A stretch of 54,479 nucleotides of DNA, taken from assembly GCA_013140805.1 (NCBI GenBank), contig JABFRW010000029.1:1-54479 (forward strand), in the 5' to 3' direction. Below, in pieces: positions 34,720-42,936 of this stretch (position 1 is its first letter; each line of letters opens with the position of its first letter). The notes beneath the pieces are model-generated. The model made no database searches, had not been told where the DNA came from, and was given only the letters and a program-made list of their open reading frames with translations. The stretch is from Candidatus Eisenbacteria bacterium. GTDB taxonomy: Bacteria > Eisenbacteria > RBG-16-71-46. The translations under genes and the position numbers were made by a program.

Positions 34720-35448
34720 TCACTCGACCTGACGGCCGTCGAAGAGGCGCACGATGCGCGCGGTTCGCGAGGCCAGGCGTTGGTCGTGGGTCACCATGAC
34801 GATGGCGGTCCCGGCTCGGTTCAAGTCTTCGAGGATGGCGATGATCTCCTCGCCCATCTGGCTGTCGAGATTTCCGGTGGGCTCATCGGCGAGCACAATG
34901 CTCGGGCGGCCGACGATCGCTCGCGCGATCGCGACACGCTGCCGCTGGCCCCCGGAGAGCTGTGACGGAAAGTGCGACATCCGCGCCGACAGGCCGACGC
35001 GCTCCAGTGCTTCCTTCGCCATGCGGCTGCGCTCTCCGGCGGGAAGCTGTCGATAGAGGAGCGGGATCTCGACGTTGTCGAGCACATTGAGGTCCTGAAT
35101 CAGGTGGAAGCTCTGGAACACGAAGCCGATGTCGCGATTGCGCGTGATCGCAAGCTCACGATCCGAGAGTGCGCCGACGGACTGTCCTCCGATTTCCACC
35201 GTGCCCTTGCTCGGCCGGTCGAGCAGGCCGATCACGTTGAGAAGCGTGCTCTTGCCCGAGCCCGATGGCCCCATGACGCTCAGGAACTCACGGCGTCCGA
35301 CCTCGAGATTGATCTGGTTCAGTGCGACTGTCTCGATGCGATCGGTGCGGTGGATCTTCTCCACGCCGGTCAGACGGATGGCGGCGATTCCTGCAGGGGC
35401 GGGTGGAGCATCGAGGACCGCGCTCGCGCTCTGGGTGATGGTGCTCAT
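34720..35448 (-). CDS. ABC transporter ATP-binding protein (MacB/LolD-like)
   Basis: 242 aa. Walker A GPSGSGKST, Q-loop FVFQSFHLI, signature LSGGQRQR, Walker B SIVLADEPTGNLD and the H-loop in VTHDQ are all present. The LADEPTGNLD form marks the LolD/MacB/FtsE group. The ATG at 35448 overlaps the adaptor stop (ATGA). It energises the two FtsX-type permeases encoded just downstream. Confidence 0.94.
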   Translation of the reverse strand: MSTITQSASAVLDAPPAPAGIAAIRLTGVEKIHRTDRIETVALNQINLEVGRREFLSVMGPSGSGKSTLLNVIGLLDRPSKGTVEIGGQSVGALSDRELAITRNRDIGFVFQSFHLIQDLNVLDNVEIPLLYRQLPAGERSRMAKEALERVGLSARMSHFPSQLSGGQRQRVAIARAIVGRPSIVLADEPTGNLDSQMGEEIIAILEDLNRAGTAIVMVTHDQRLASRTARIVRLFDGRQVE

Positions 35449-36689
35449 CGGATACGGATCTCCTTCCGGTTGGCGTAGTCGCTCATGTCGGACAAGATGA
35501 CCTCGTCGCCTTCCTCGAGGCCTTTCAGGATTTCGGTGCGTTCGAAGTTGGTGATGCCGAGCGTGACGTCGCGCCGATCCGCCACCTTGCTGTGGATCCG
35601 GAACAGCGCGTGGCCGCCCTCGGCCGAAATCACACTCCCGCGGCGCACCGACAGCGTTCCTTCGCGGCGCTCGCTGATGATGTAGACGTCGACGCGAAGA
35701 TTCGGCCGCAGCAGCGGATGGTCGGGCCGCTCGAGAGCGACTTCGATGCGGACGATGCCGTTCTCGACCTTGGGATGAACCTTGGTCAGCGTGCCCGGGA
35801 GGGAGAGCTCGCCGGCGCGGACCACGACCGGTTGACCGGCGCGAATCCGCCCGGCATGGACGTCGGAAAGGGTGGCTTCCACTTTGAAGGTCGAGAGGTC
35901 CGCGACTCGCGCGAGCTCGTCGCCTCGCGCCACCGAGACGCCTTCGCCCGAGAGCACCCAGGTGAGCACGCCGCCCCGCACGCTCGCCGCGGAGCCCTGC
36001 TTCAATTCTCGCTCGGCGTCGCGGCGTTCGCGGACGAGGATGTCGTGTTCGAGCGCAAGGGATCGCAAGCGCACTTCGAGCCCGCGCTTCGCGTTCCGGG
36101 TCGCCGCGCCCAGCTGCTCGACCTCGATCCGGCATCGTTGGAGGTCGGTGGCACCCTTCCTCGCCTGGTCGCCGCTGATCACGCCCGACTCCACCAGTTT
36201 TGTATTGCGCTCCGCCTCGAAGCTCAGCGACTCGAGCTCCAGCTGCTTGATCGCCGCCTGCCCGGTCAGCTCGCTCAGCCGGTTCTCGAGATCGATACGA
36301 GCCTGGGCGCGCTCGTTGTCCTTGAGCGCAGCCTGACGCTCGAGCCGTTCGACCAGCAGGCGCGCTTCGCCCTGATCGAGGCTCAGGATCGGTTCGCCGG
36401 CGGCCACCGTGTCGCCCGGCTGGTGCAGCGTCTGCAGAACGCGCGACGCATTCGGGCTCGTCACCACGAACTCGTGCTCGGGGAGGACCAGCCCGGACGC
36501 GGTGAGCGTTGCGTCGATCGCCCCGCGCTCGACTTTGGCGGTGCGGAGCTGAGCGCGCGGGATCGAGGGCGTCACCCAGCCAGGGAGAATCACGACGAGT
36601 GCGATCAGAGCGCCTGCCCCCAGGATCCATCCGAGCAAGCGGCGACGCGCCTGCAGCAGCAGCTCACGAGCTGGGATCGGGCGGTCCAT
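35445..36689 (-). CDS. HlyD/MacA-type periplasmic adaptor protein
   Basis: 414 aa from ATG 36689. An N-terminal TM anchor (residues 18-38), a barrel-sandwich half-motif (LHQPGDTVAAGEPILSL), a long coiled-coil hairpin (about 115-225) and a beta-barrel with VRGGVLTWVLSGEGVSVARG follow, then a membrane-proximal C-terminal domain. It would link the MacB-like complex to an outer-membrane exit, none of which is encoded nearby. No ribosome binding site precedes the ATG, and a sigma-54 box ends 14 bases upstream. The open frame beyond 36689 has no family character. Confidence 0.9.
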   Translation of the reverse strand: MDRPIPARELLLQARRRLLGWILGAGALIALVVILPGWVTPSIPRAQLRTAKVERGAIDATLTASGLVLPEHEFVVTSPNASRVLQTLHQPGDTVAAGEPILSLDQGEARLLVERLERQAALKDNERAQARIDLENRLSELTGQAAIKQLELESLSFEAERNTKLVESGVISGDQARKGATDLQRCRIEVEQLGAATRNAKRGLEVRLRSLALEHDILVRERRDAERELKQGSAASVRGGVLTWVLSGEGVSVARGDELARVADLSTFKVEATLSDVHAGRIRAGQPVVVRAGELSLPGTLTKVHPKVENGIVRIEVALERPDHPLLRPNLRVDVYIISERREGTLSVRRGSVISAEGGHALFRIHSKVADRRDVTLGITNFERTEILKGLEEGDEVILSDMSDYANRKEIRIR

Positions 36690-36702
36690 GCCTACGATCA
36701 GC

Positions 36703-36717
36703 GCAAGCTTGGTGCCA
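36703..36717 (-). promoter_or_regulatory. Sigma-54 promoter of the adaptor/ABC/two-component operon
   Basis: On the reverse strand TGGCAC, five bases, TTGC matches the -24/-12 consensus fully, with GG at 36716-36715 and GC at 36704-36703. The predicted start is near 36691, only about 2 bases before the ATG at 36689, so the transcript would be leaderless. The operon's own NtrC-family regulator is the likely activator. Confidence 0.82.
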
Positions 36718-36727
36718 CACCCTGGTC

Positions 36728-36802
36728 TTGTGCACAAAGCGTTTATGCCGGCGAGGCAGAACGAAATCGTCCGCTCCCGTGAGCCACTGTTCGGAAGCGG
36801 AC
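36728..36802. promoter_or_regulatory. Candidate enhancer region for the NtrC-type activator
   Basis: Upstream of the sigma-54 box lie a perfect palindrome TTGTGCACAA (36728-36737) and an inverted repeat GTCCGCT (36769-36775) with AGCGGAC (36796-36802). The latter is about 80-110 bases from the predicted start, where enhancer sites usually lie. Binding is inferred only. Confidence 0.4.
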
Positions 36803-36961
36803 AGAACGCCCGCGCGCACGTTTCGAGCCGAAGGGGGTCGCTCGTCGGGTCCGATCGTGGCTCGCTCTCACGCAGCCGCGCTTCGTCGCAATTCGCTGGG
36901 GCCTCACTTCGAGACAATCTAAAGTGCCGAGGTGACGGTCACCCAGTCAACGTGAGGAACA

Positions 36962-37384
36962 GTGTCCATGCACGAAGTCTCGACGTTTCGCCTGTACCTG
37001 CTCCGCGCCACGTATCTGTTGATTGCCGTGGGGCTCGCGTTCGCGATCTGGCCCGGCATCCTCGACCACGACGCTTCGATGACGCTGATGCGCGGTGTCG
37101 TCCATGCCATGCTGGGTGCGGTGTCGCTGCTGGCGCTGCTCGGGGTGCGTTACCCGCTGCAGATGATTCCGGTGCTGTTGTTCGAGCTGGTTTGGAAAAC
37201 GCTCTGGCTGCTCGCCTTCGCGCTGCCGCTGTGGCTGAGCCACCAGATGGACCCGCGCACGATGGAGTCAGTGTTCGAGTGCCTCCTGGGCGTCGTCATC
37301 GTGCCGATCGCGCTGCCGTGGGGGTACCTCTGGAGGCACTACGTGAAGAAATCCGGCGATCATTGGCGGCGCGCAACGACTTGA
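36962..37384 (+). CDS. Small four-helix membrane protein of unknown function
   Basis: 140 aa from GTG 36962 (GAGG four bases upstream); an ATG six bases later is possible. Four hydrophobic helices: LYLLRATYLLIAVGLAFAI, VVHAMLGAVSLLALLGV, MIPVLLFELVWKTLWLLAFAL and CLLGVVIVPIALPWGYL. No family is recognised. It is divergent from the sigma-54 operon and single, followed by a pseudogene. Confidence 0.75.
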   Translation: MSMHEVSTFRLYLLRATYLLIAVGLAFAIWPGILDHDASMTLMRGVVHAMLGAVSLLALLGVRYPLQMIPVLLFELVWKTLWLLAFALPLWLSHQMDPRTMESVFECLLGVVIVPIALPWGYLWRHYVKKSGDHWRRATT

Positions 37385-37405
37385 GCGTCAGCTAAAATCG
37401 GCCGC

Positions 37406-38209
37406 ATGACCGCGCTCGACTGGCTGCTCGACTCGGACCCCTCCATACGCTGGCAAGTGTTGCGCGATCTCGTGCATGCGCCGGCCGCGGTCGTCGCGTC
37501 GGAGCGCGCTCGGGTCGCCACCGAGGGCTGGGGCGCCAGACTTCTCGCACTGTAAGGCGACGACGGTCAGTGGGACGGAGGCGCATGCTTCCCGGCCGCG
37601 GGGTGGCGGCGCGCCGAGGGCAAGGGCCAACCTTGGACTTCCACGCTGCCGACACTGCAGCTGCTGTATGACTTCGGTGTCGATCCGCGCGCCGACCGGG
37701 TGCGTCAGGCGGTGGCGCGGGTGGGGGACCAGTGCCGTTGGGAGCACGCCGGCCAACCGTTCTTCAGCGGCGAGGTCGAGCCATGCATCAATGGCAGGAC
37801 CGTCACCCTGGGCACCTACTTCGATCAGGGCGTGGATGCCGTCGTCGCCCGACTACTCGGAGAGCAGCTCGAGGACGGCGGGTGGAACTGCGAAGCCGAG
37901 AACGGCTCCGTCCGCTCGTCGTTCGCGAGCACGATCAAAGTGCTCGATGGGCTCCTCGCGTACGAGCGCGCAACCGGTGGCTCTGCGGAGTCGATCGCGG
38001 CGCGGCGGCGGGCCGAGGAGTACCTCCTCGATTGAAGCCTTTTGCGGCGCATGAGCACCGGCGAATTGGTCAGGCCAGCCTGGACGCAGTTTTCGTTTCC
38101 GGTCCGCTGGCACTACGACGTACTGCGTGCGCTCGAGGACGGCGATGGTCGTCCCAGCCGGTGGAACACGCTGAGGGCGATGCGCGTGCTCGAGTGGTAC
38201 GGCAAGTGA
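37406..38209 (+). pseudogene. Prenyltransferase/squalene-cyclase-like protein, broken by two stops
   Basis: One frame from ATG 37406 reads a protein of the alpha/alpha-toroid type: LDWLLDSDPSIRWQVLRDL, GQWDGGACF, TSTLPTLQLLYDFGV, EDGGWNCE and STIKVLDGLLAYE, then AWTQFSFPVRWHYDVLRALE and RPSRWNTLRAMRVLEWYGK. TAA at 37553 and TGA at 38033 interrupt it in the same frame, each one base from Gln (CAA) and Arg (CGA). Between RALE and DGDGRPSRW about 40-60 residues usual in relatives appear to be missing. Function was probably not enzymatic cyclisation in any case. Confidence 0.8.
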
Positions 38210-38216
38210 CGCGGGA

Positions 38217-40010
38217 CTACCGCCCGCTCCCCATGCGCACGAGCTTCAATTCCGCCTGCTGCCCCGACCAGCGCGCGCGCGCGAAGTAGAGACCGGTGCC
38301 GACGCGACGACCCTGATCGTTGGTCCCGTCCCAGCTCAGCGTCGCAACGCGGTCCGCGCTCGGCGGGATCTCGAGCGCGCGCACGAGCTGCCCCGTGACC
38401 GAGTAGATGCGCACCTCGTCCTTGTCGCGCACCGCGTGAGTGGTCCTTGCACTTGCGCGCGAGAGCACGAGTCGCATCGCCGACACCGAGGGGTTCGGCA
38501 TCGCGCGGATCGCGAGCGCAGGCCCACGCGTCACCGGCGCCGCGGGCACGTCGACCAGCGGATCCGAGAGCATGCGCCGCACGTTGATGCGTGTGCCGAT
38601 CTTGCCCGCGTAGCTCGGATTCAACGCGTCGACGTTGTCGCCCGTGTCGTGAACGCGCAGCCGCGTTTCTGCGGGTGTTGCGAGCGGCAGTCCGAGGCTG
38701 CGGCGGTACGCCTGGTAGAGGCTCACCGCACCCGCGACGAACGGTGCCGCGACCGAAGTGCCGGAGCTGACGAGATAGCTCGGCACCGACATGCGCCCCA
38801 TCGTGCTGGTCACCGAGAGCCCCGCGGCCGACACGTCGATCCAGGCGCCGTAATTCGAGAAGCTGACGCGCACATCGTTGCGATCGATCGCGGCGACGTC
38901 GATGCAGTCGCCGCGCGAGGCCAGATAATTCTCGCCGGTCGATTCGCTACCGGCATTTCCCGCGGCGACGCACAGCGTGACACCGTGCTCGATCGCATAG
39001 TTCGCAGCCGAGGCGAGTGCGCTCAGGAAGAAGCTCTCCCACGAGCAATTGATCACGTGCGCCCCGTTGTTCGTCGCGTAGACGATCGCCTGCGCCGCGT
39101 AGCCGATGTCGATCTGCCCGGGGCTCGTCGGCGAGTCCTTGTAGCCGATCCGAAGCGGGAGCAGCCTGGCGCGAAAACCGGTGCCGGCGATGCCGACGCC
39201 ATTGTCAGTGCGAGCACTCGCCATGCCTGCGACGAAAGTGCCGTGACCCGCGAAGTCGATCGGGTCGTTGTCGGCGACGCTGACGTCCTCGCCCGCAACC
39301 CCGAAGCCAGCGCTGACGAAATCCCAGCCCCGGAAGTCGTCGATGAACCCGTTGCCGTCGTCATCCACGCCGGGCAGCCCGCCCATCTCGACCCAGTTGT
39401 GCGCGATGTTCCCGGCCGTGTAGGGCGCCGTGGTGCCGCCCAGGTCCTCGTGGCTGTACAGCACGCCGGTATCGAGGATCGCGATCACGATGGTCGAGTC
39501 ACCCTGCGTCAGGTCCCACGCCTCAATCACGTCGCTGTCGTGATCGCTCTGCTGACCGAGCTGCCACTGATCGCCGAGCAGGGGGTCATTGGGCGAATAG
39601 TCGACCGAGGCGAGCGGCACCGGCTCAGCGCCGACAACGCCCTGCACCGCGCCGTAGTCCGCGAGCGCCTGGGAGAGGTTTGCGCTCGCCGGCAGCTCGA
39701 CGAGGTAGAAGCGCGTCAGGTCCTCGCCGCTGGAACCAGCCGCGGGCGGCCGCGCCGTTGGGAACATCGGCTCATAGACGAGCGGCTCGTAGCGCGCGTG
39801 AACCGCGTCGAGTTCCGCGAGTCCGCTCGAGGCGAGGCGATCGGGTGCGGCGCCGGGCCGTAGTGCCTGTCCGAAACCTGGTCGGGGCGAGCCAGGGGCG
39901 AGTTCCAGCACCAGCCGGTGCGGATGAACGTTTGGAACGTTCAGGGCCGCCAGCGTCGAGCTTCCCACTATTAGTAGAGAGAAGGCGAACAGCATGGGAA
40001 GGATCTTCAT
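38217..40010 (-). CDS. Secreted subtilisin-like serine protease (S8) with FlgD-like C-terminus
   Basis: 597 aa; signal peptide to about residue 21, then a propeptide-like region to about 145. The S8 catalytic triad is Asp 180 (ILDTGV), His 256 (GHGTFVAG) and Ser 419 (SGTSVAAP), with the oxyanion Asn in AAGNAGS. Residues 500-597 are a FlgD-like Ig domain (IYSVTGQLVRAL ... GLYFARARW). VDDDGNGFIDD resembles a calcium-binding loop. It is an extracellular or surface protease, convergent with the pseudogene and only 7 bases from it. Confidence 0.92.
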   Translation of the reverse strand: MKILPMLFAFSLLIVGSSTLAALNVPNVHPHRLVLELAPGSPRPGFGQALRPGAAPDRLASSGLAELDAVHARYEPLVYEPMFPTARPPAAGSSGEDLTRFYLVELPASANLSQALADYGAVQGVVGAEPVPLASVDYSPNDPLLGDQWQLGQQSDHDSDVIEAWDLTQGDSTIVIAILDTGVLYSHEDLGGTTAPYTAGNIAHNWVEMGGLPGVDDDGNGFIDDFRGWDFVSAGFGVAGEDVSVADNDPIDFAGHGTFVAGMASARTDNGVGIAGTGFRARLLPLRIGYKDSPTSPGQIDIGYAAQAIVYATNNGAHVINCSWESFFLSALASAANYAIEHGVTLCVAAGNAGSESTGENYLASRGDCIDVAAIDRNDVRVSFSNYGAWIDVSAAGLSVTSTMGRMSVPSYLVSSGTSVAAPFVAGAVSLYQAYRRSLGLPLATPAETRLRVHDTGDNVDALNPSYAGKIGTRINVRRMLSDPLVDVPAAPVTRGPALAIRAMPNPSVSAMRLVLSRASARTTHAVRDKDEVRIYSVTGQLVRALEIPPSADRVATLSWDGTNDQGRRVGTGLYFARARWSGQQAELKLVRMGSGR

Positions 40011-40166
40011 CCGGCCAGTTTAGGCCTCGATCCGTGCGTCGTCCTGGGGAATGCCGCGAACACGCGGATTCCAGGGACGGGTTGCAAGCGATCATGCTAC
40101 GATTCGCGCCCGAAAATCGGTGGGTGGGTGGACTCCGGGCAGCGACGAACCGCAGGGGTGAAGGCG

Positions 40167-40631
40167 ATGATCGAGTTTCGCAGTCGCGCGGTGCGCAGTC
40201 TGGTCGAGTTGCACGAACCGGAGCTTCGCAGCTTCGTCGCGACCTGGCGAAGATTCGTCGCCTCGGGCAAACCGATGCCCGAAGCGCTCGGCGACCCGGA
40301 CTACGAGAGCCCGGAGCGGCTCGTCGCGCACGTGCAGGGTTCCGCGCGCAGCTACTTGCTGTGGGTCTGGGAGATGCTCGAGAAGCCGGTCGAGGGCCTG
40401 CCACTCATCCGTGACGCCGGCGTGATCGTCCCGCGGCTCGATGCCTTCATGGAGGAGACGCTCGAGGGCTGGCGACGGCACCTGGCACCGCTCGAGAACG
40501 AACAGATCTCGCCGAAGCCGTACCTCAGTCGTTGGGGAGAGCCGCACACGATCGAGCAAATGTTGGAACACGCAGTCGTGCATCCGATGCGCCACCGCAT
40601 TCAGCTCGAACGCATCCTTGGAGGTTCTTGA
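40167..40631 (+). CDS. DinB family protein
   Basis: 154 aa from ATG 40167 with GGGGTGAAGG upstream; an earlier GTG start at 40128 is less likely. Motifs LVAHVQGSARSYLLWVWEML and EQMLEHAVVHPMRHRIQLERI match the DinB fold with its His ligands. It is the third member of this fold in the window, and the three differ strongly. Confidence 0.82.
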   Translation: MIEFRSRAVRSLVELHEPELRSFVATWRRFVASGKPMPEALGDPDYESPERLVAHVQGSARSYLLWVWEMLEKPVEGLPLIRDAGVIVPRLDAFMEETLEGWRRHLAPLENEQISPKPYLSRWGEPHTIEQMLEHAVVHPMRHRIQLERILGGS

Positions 40632-40662
40632 CGCAGGTCGGGTCGGGAGAGATGCGCTTCGC

Positions 40663-40999
40663 CTACGGCGCGATCCGCACCACGCGCTGAACTCGCCGCT
40701 CCGGACCCGCGACCAGCCTCACGAAGTACATGCCGGGAGGCTCACGCTCGCCGCGATCGCCGCGACCGTCCCACTCGACCAGGTGCGTGCCCGCGGAACG
40801 CGGCTCTCCGAGAACCAGCGACTTCACTCGCCGGCCGCTCACGTCCAGCACATCGAGCGTCACTTCGGACTCTCTGGGAAGCGTGAACCGCAGCAGCGTG
40901 CGCGAACCGAATGGGTTTGGCGCCGGCGCGCTCAGGGCCAAGTCCGTGCGCTGCGGTACGCCAACAATCGCGATCGTTCCACCGGTCACCGTGAGGCGA
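40663..40999 (-). pseudogene. Orphan C-terminal FlgD-like domain, truncated by IS insertion
   Basis: About 110 residues reading LSAPAPNPFGSRTLLRFTLP, LDVLDVSGRRVKSLVLG, HLVEWDGRGDRG and GMYFVRLVAG, a whole FlgD-like C-terminal domain, enter directly from the IS3-type end at 41000. No upstream part is seen on the far side of the element (only about 50 bases separate it from the next gene), so the N-terminal part has been deleted. Confidence 0.8.
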
Positions 41000-41331
41000 T
41001 GAGCTCGCCCCGATTTCGTGGACAGCCCAACAGGCGCAAGAATGCGCCGGGAGGTCCCGATGGCCAAGCGGCAACGACGCACGTTCACGAAGGAGTTCAA
41101 GGCGGATGCGGTCCGGCTGGTGCGTGAGGGCGGACACGGAATGTCGAAGGTGGCGCGCGAACTCGATCTGACGGAGACCGCACTGCGAGAGTGGGTGAAG
41201 CGGGCCGAGATCGACGCCGGCCAGAGCCCGACCGATGCCCTGACCACGGCGGAGCGAGTCGAGCTTTCGCAGCTGCGACGCGATGTGAAGCGCCTGGAGA
41301 TGGAGCGGGAGATCCTAAAAAAAGCGACGGT
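41000..41331 (+). repeat. Left arm of the 332-bp inverted repeat
   Basis: Compared piece by piece with 42552-42883 on the other strand, no difference was found. It holds the IS3-type end, a ribosome binding site and OrfA up to the A7 frameshift site. Confidence 0.88.
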
Positions 41332-41434
41332 AGGTTCAACTGGTCGATGCAACACCGCCACCGACTCCAGACTGTTGAACTCGGAGGAGTATGCCGCCTC
41401 GGAAGAGAGGATTGGATGCGGTCGAGAGAGCTGA
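41060..41434 (+). pseudogene. IS3-type OrfA, left copy, interrupted by IS30
   Basis: ATG 41060 after GGGAGG. It encodes MAKRQRRTFTKEFKADAV, an HTH (LDLTETALREWV) and a coiled coil ending MEREILKKA. After ATVGS it runs into IS30 sequence, so its OrfB partner is lost. The slippery A7G run at 41317-41324 is the usual IS3 frameshift site. Confidence 0.83.
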
Positions 41435-42551
41435 TCTCTGGCGGCGCTGGCGAGAAGGACAGTCGCTCAGTGATATAGCTCGCGCACTGCACAAGCCCCC
41501 GGGCTCGGTCTTCGGATTCGTCACCGCGAACGGCGGCATCTCGCCGTCGACACGTCGTCGAAGCGCTCGAGCGCTGACAGTCGCTGACCGTGAGGAGATC
41601 TCGCGTGGCCTGTCGAAGAACGAGTCGATCCGAAGTATCGCGGCCAGGCTGTGTCGGCCCCCTTCGACGATTTCGCGCGAGATCGGGCGCAACAATGGAC
41701 CGGAGAAGTACCGAGCCACCGATGCCGACACGAACGCCTGGAGGCAGGCACGACGGCCAAAGCCGTGCAAACTCGCATTGCATCGACGGCTTCAGAGATG
41801 CGTGGCGTTCAGGCTCAGCCAGAACTGGTCGCCGGCGCAGATCTCGGGCTGGTTGAAGCTCCGATACTGGGACAACGAACACATGCACATCTCCCACGAA
41901 ACGATCTACCGCAGCCTCTTCATCCAAGCGCGAGGAGTGCTGAAGCGGGAGTTGCAGGCACATCTGCGATCCCGGCGAAAGATGCGACGGGCGAAGACCG
42001 CCAGCACTGCGGGCCAACAACGCGGCCAGATCATCGATGCCGTCCCTATCAGCGCGCGTCCCGCGGAGATCGCGGACCGGGCCATCCCCGGCCACTGGGA
42101 AGGGGACCTGATTACCGGCTCGAAGAACAGCCACATTGCCACGCTGGTGGAGCGCCACTCGCGCTACACGATGCTGGTAAAGGTGAAGGCGAAGGACACC
42201 GAGAGTGTCGTCGCCGCGGTCAAGAAGCAGATCACGAAGCTGCCTGCCGAGCTGCGCAAGACGCTGACCTGGGATCGCGGCACCGAGATGGCGCAGCACA
42301 AGGCGTTCAGCGTCGCGACGAACGTGAAAGTCTACTTCTGCGACCCGCAGAGTCCGTGGCAGCGCGGCACAAACGAGAACACCAACGGCCTGCTCAGGCA
42401 GTACTTCCCGAAGGGAACTGAGCTATCGACGTTCTCTCAGGCATCGTTGAACAAGGTCGCTCACCAACTGAATGAACGTCCGCGGAGGACGTTGGCCTTC
42501 CGCACCCCCGCCAATGCCCTTCAAGCTGCGTTGCGTTGACCGGTTGAGCCC
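41332..42551 (+). mobile_element. IS30-family insertion sequence
   Basis: 1220 bases, a normal IS30 length. The inner ends are imperfect inverted repeats: GGTTCAACTGGTCGATGCAAC at the left is matched by GGCTCAACCGGTCAACGCAAC on the other strand at the right. One transposase gene fills it. Confidence 0.82.
41391..42539 (+). CDS. IS30-family transposase
   Basis: 382 aa, intact. The N-terminal HTH region has SLSDIARALHKPPGSVFGFV and RSIAARLCRPPSTISREIGRN, typical of IS30. The DDE domain reads HWEGDLITG (first Asp), TLTWDRGTEMAQH (second Asp) and PWQRGTNENTNGLLRQYFPKG (catalytic Glu within NEN; the motif is split here only for naming). No frameshift is seen, so it may be active. Confidence 0.95.
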   Translation: MPPRKRGLDAVERADLWRRWREGQSLSDIARALHKPPGSVFGFVTANGGISPSTRRRSARALTVADREEISRGLSKNESIRSIAARLCRPPSTISREIGRNNGPEKYRATDADTNAWRQARRPKPCKLALHRRLQRCVAFRLSQNWSPAQISGWLKLRYWDNEHMHISHETIYRSLFIQARGVLKRELQAHLRSRRKMRRAKTASTAGQQRGQIIDAVPISARPAEIADRAIPGHWEGDLITGSKNSHIATLVERHSRYTMLVKVKAKDTESVVAAVKKQITKLPAELRKTLTWDRGTEMAQHKAFSVATNVKVYFCDPQSPWQRGTNENTNGLLRQYFPKGTELSTFSQASLNKVAHQLNERPRRTLAFRTPANALQAALR

Positions 42552-42823
42552 ACCGTCGCTTTTTTTAGGATCTCCCGCTCCATCTCCAGGCGCTTCACAT
42601 CGCGTCGCAGCTGCGAAAGCTCGACTCGCTCCGCCGTGGTCAGGGCATCGGTCGGGCTCTGGCCGGCGTCGATCTCGGCCCGCTTCACCCACTCTCGCAG
42701 TGCGGTCTCCGTCAGATCGAGTTCGCGCGCCACCTTCGACATTCCGTGTCCGCCCTCACGCACCAGCCGGACCGCATCCGCCTTGAACTCCTTCGTGAAC
42801 GTGCGTCGTTGCCGCTTGGCCAT
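42521..42823 (-). pseudogene. IS3-type OrfA, right inverted copy, interrupted by IS30
   Basis: The same protein as the left copy up to ATVGSTG, starting at ATG 42823, then a short run-out in IS30 sequence to a stop at 42521. Identical arms imply a recent event. Confidence 0.83.
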
Positions 42824-42883
42824 CGGGACCTCCCGGCGCATTCTTGCGCCTGTTGGGCTGTCCACGAAATCGGGGCGAGCTCA
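42552..42883 (-). repeat. Right arm of the 332-bp inverted repeat
   Basis: The exact inverted copy of 41000-41331, again stopping just past the run of A residues. Normally the OrfB half of the IS3-type element would be expected on this side. Confidence 0.88.
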
Positions 42884-42936
42884 GAGACCGCATCGGTGGA
42901 GCTCACGGCCGAGGGTGATTTCTATCGACGAGTCGC

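Larger units (their letters stand above)
41000..42883. mobile_element. Palindromic composite: IS30 between inverted IS3-type ends
   Basis: Both outer ends read inward TGAGCTCGCCCCGATTTCG, an IS3-type terminus with TG...CA tips. The element is symmetrical for 332 bases from each end, with an IS30-family element in the middle. No target duplication is seen: the flanks read GGCGA on the left and GAGAC on the right. Confidence 0.85.
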
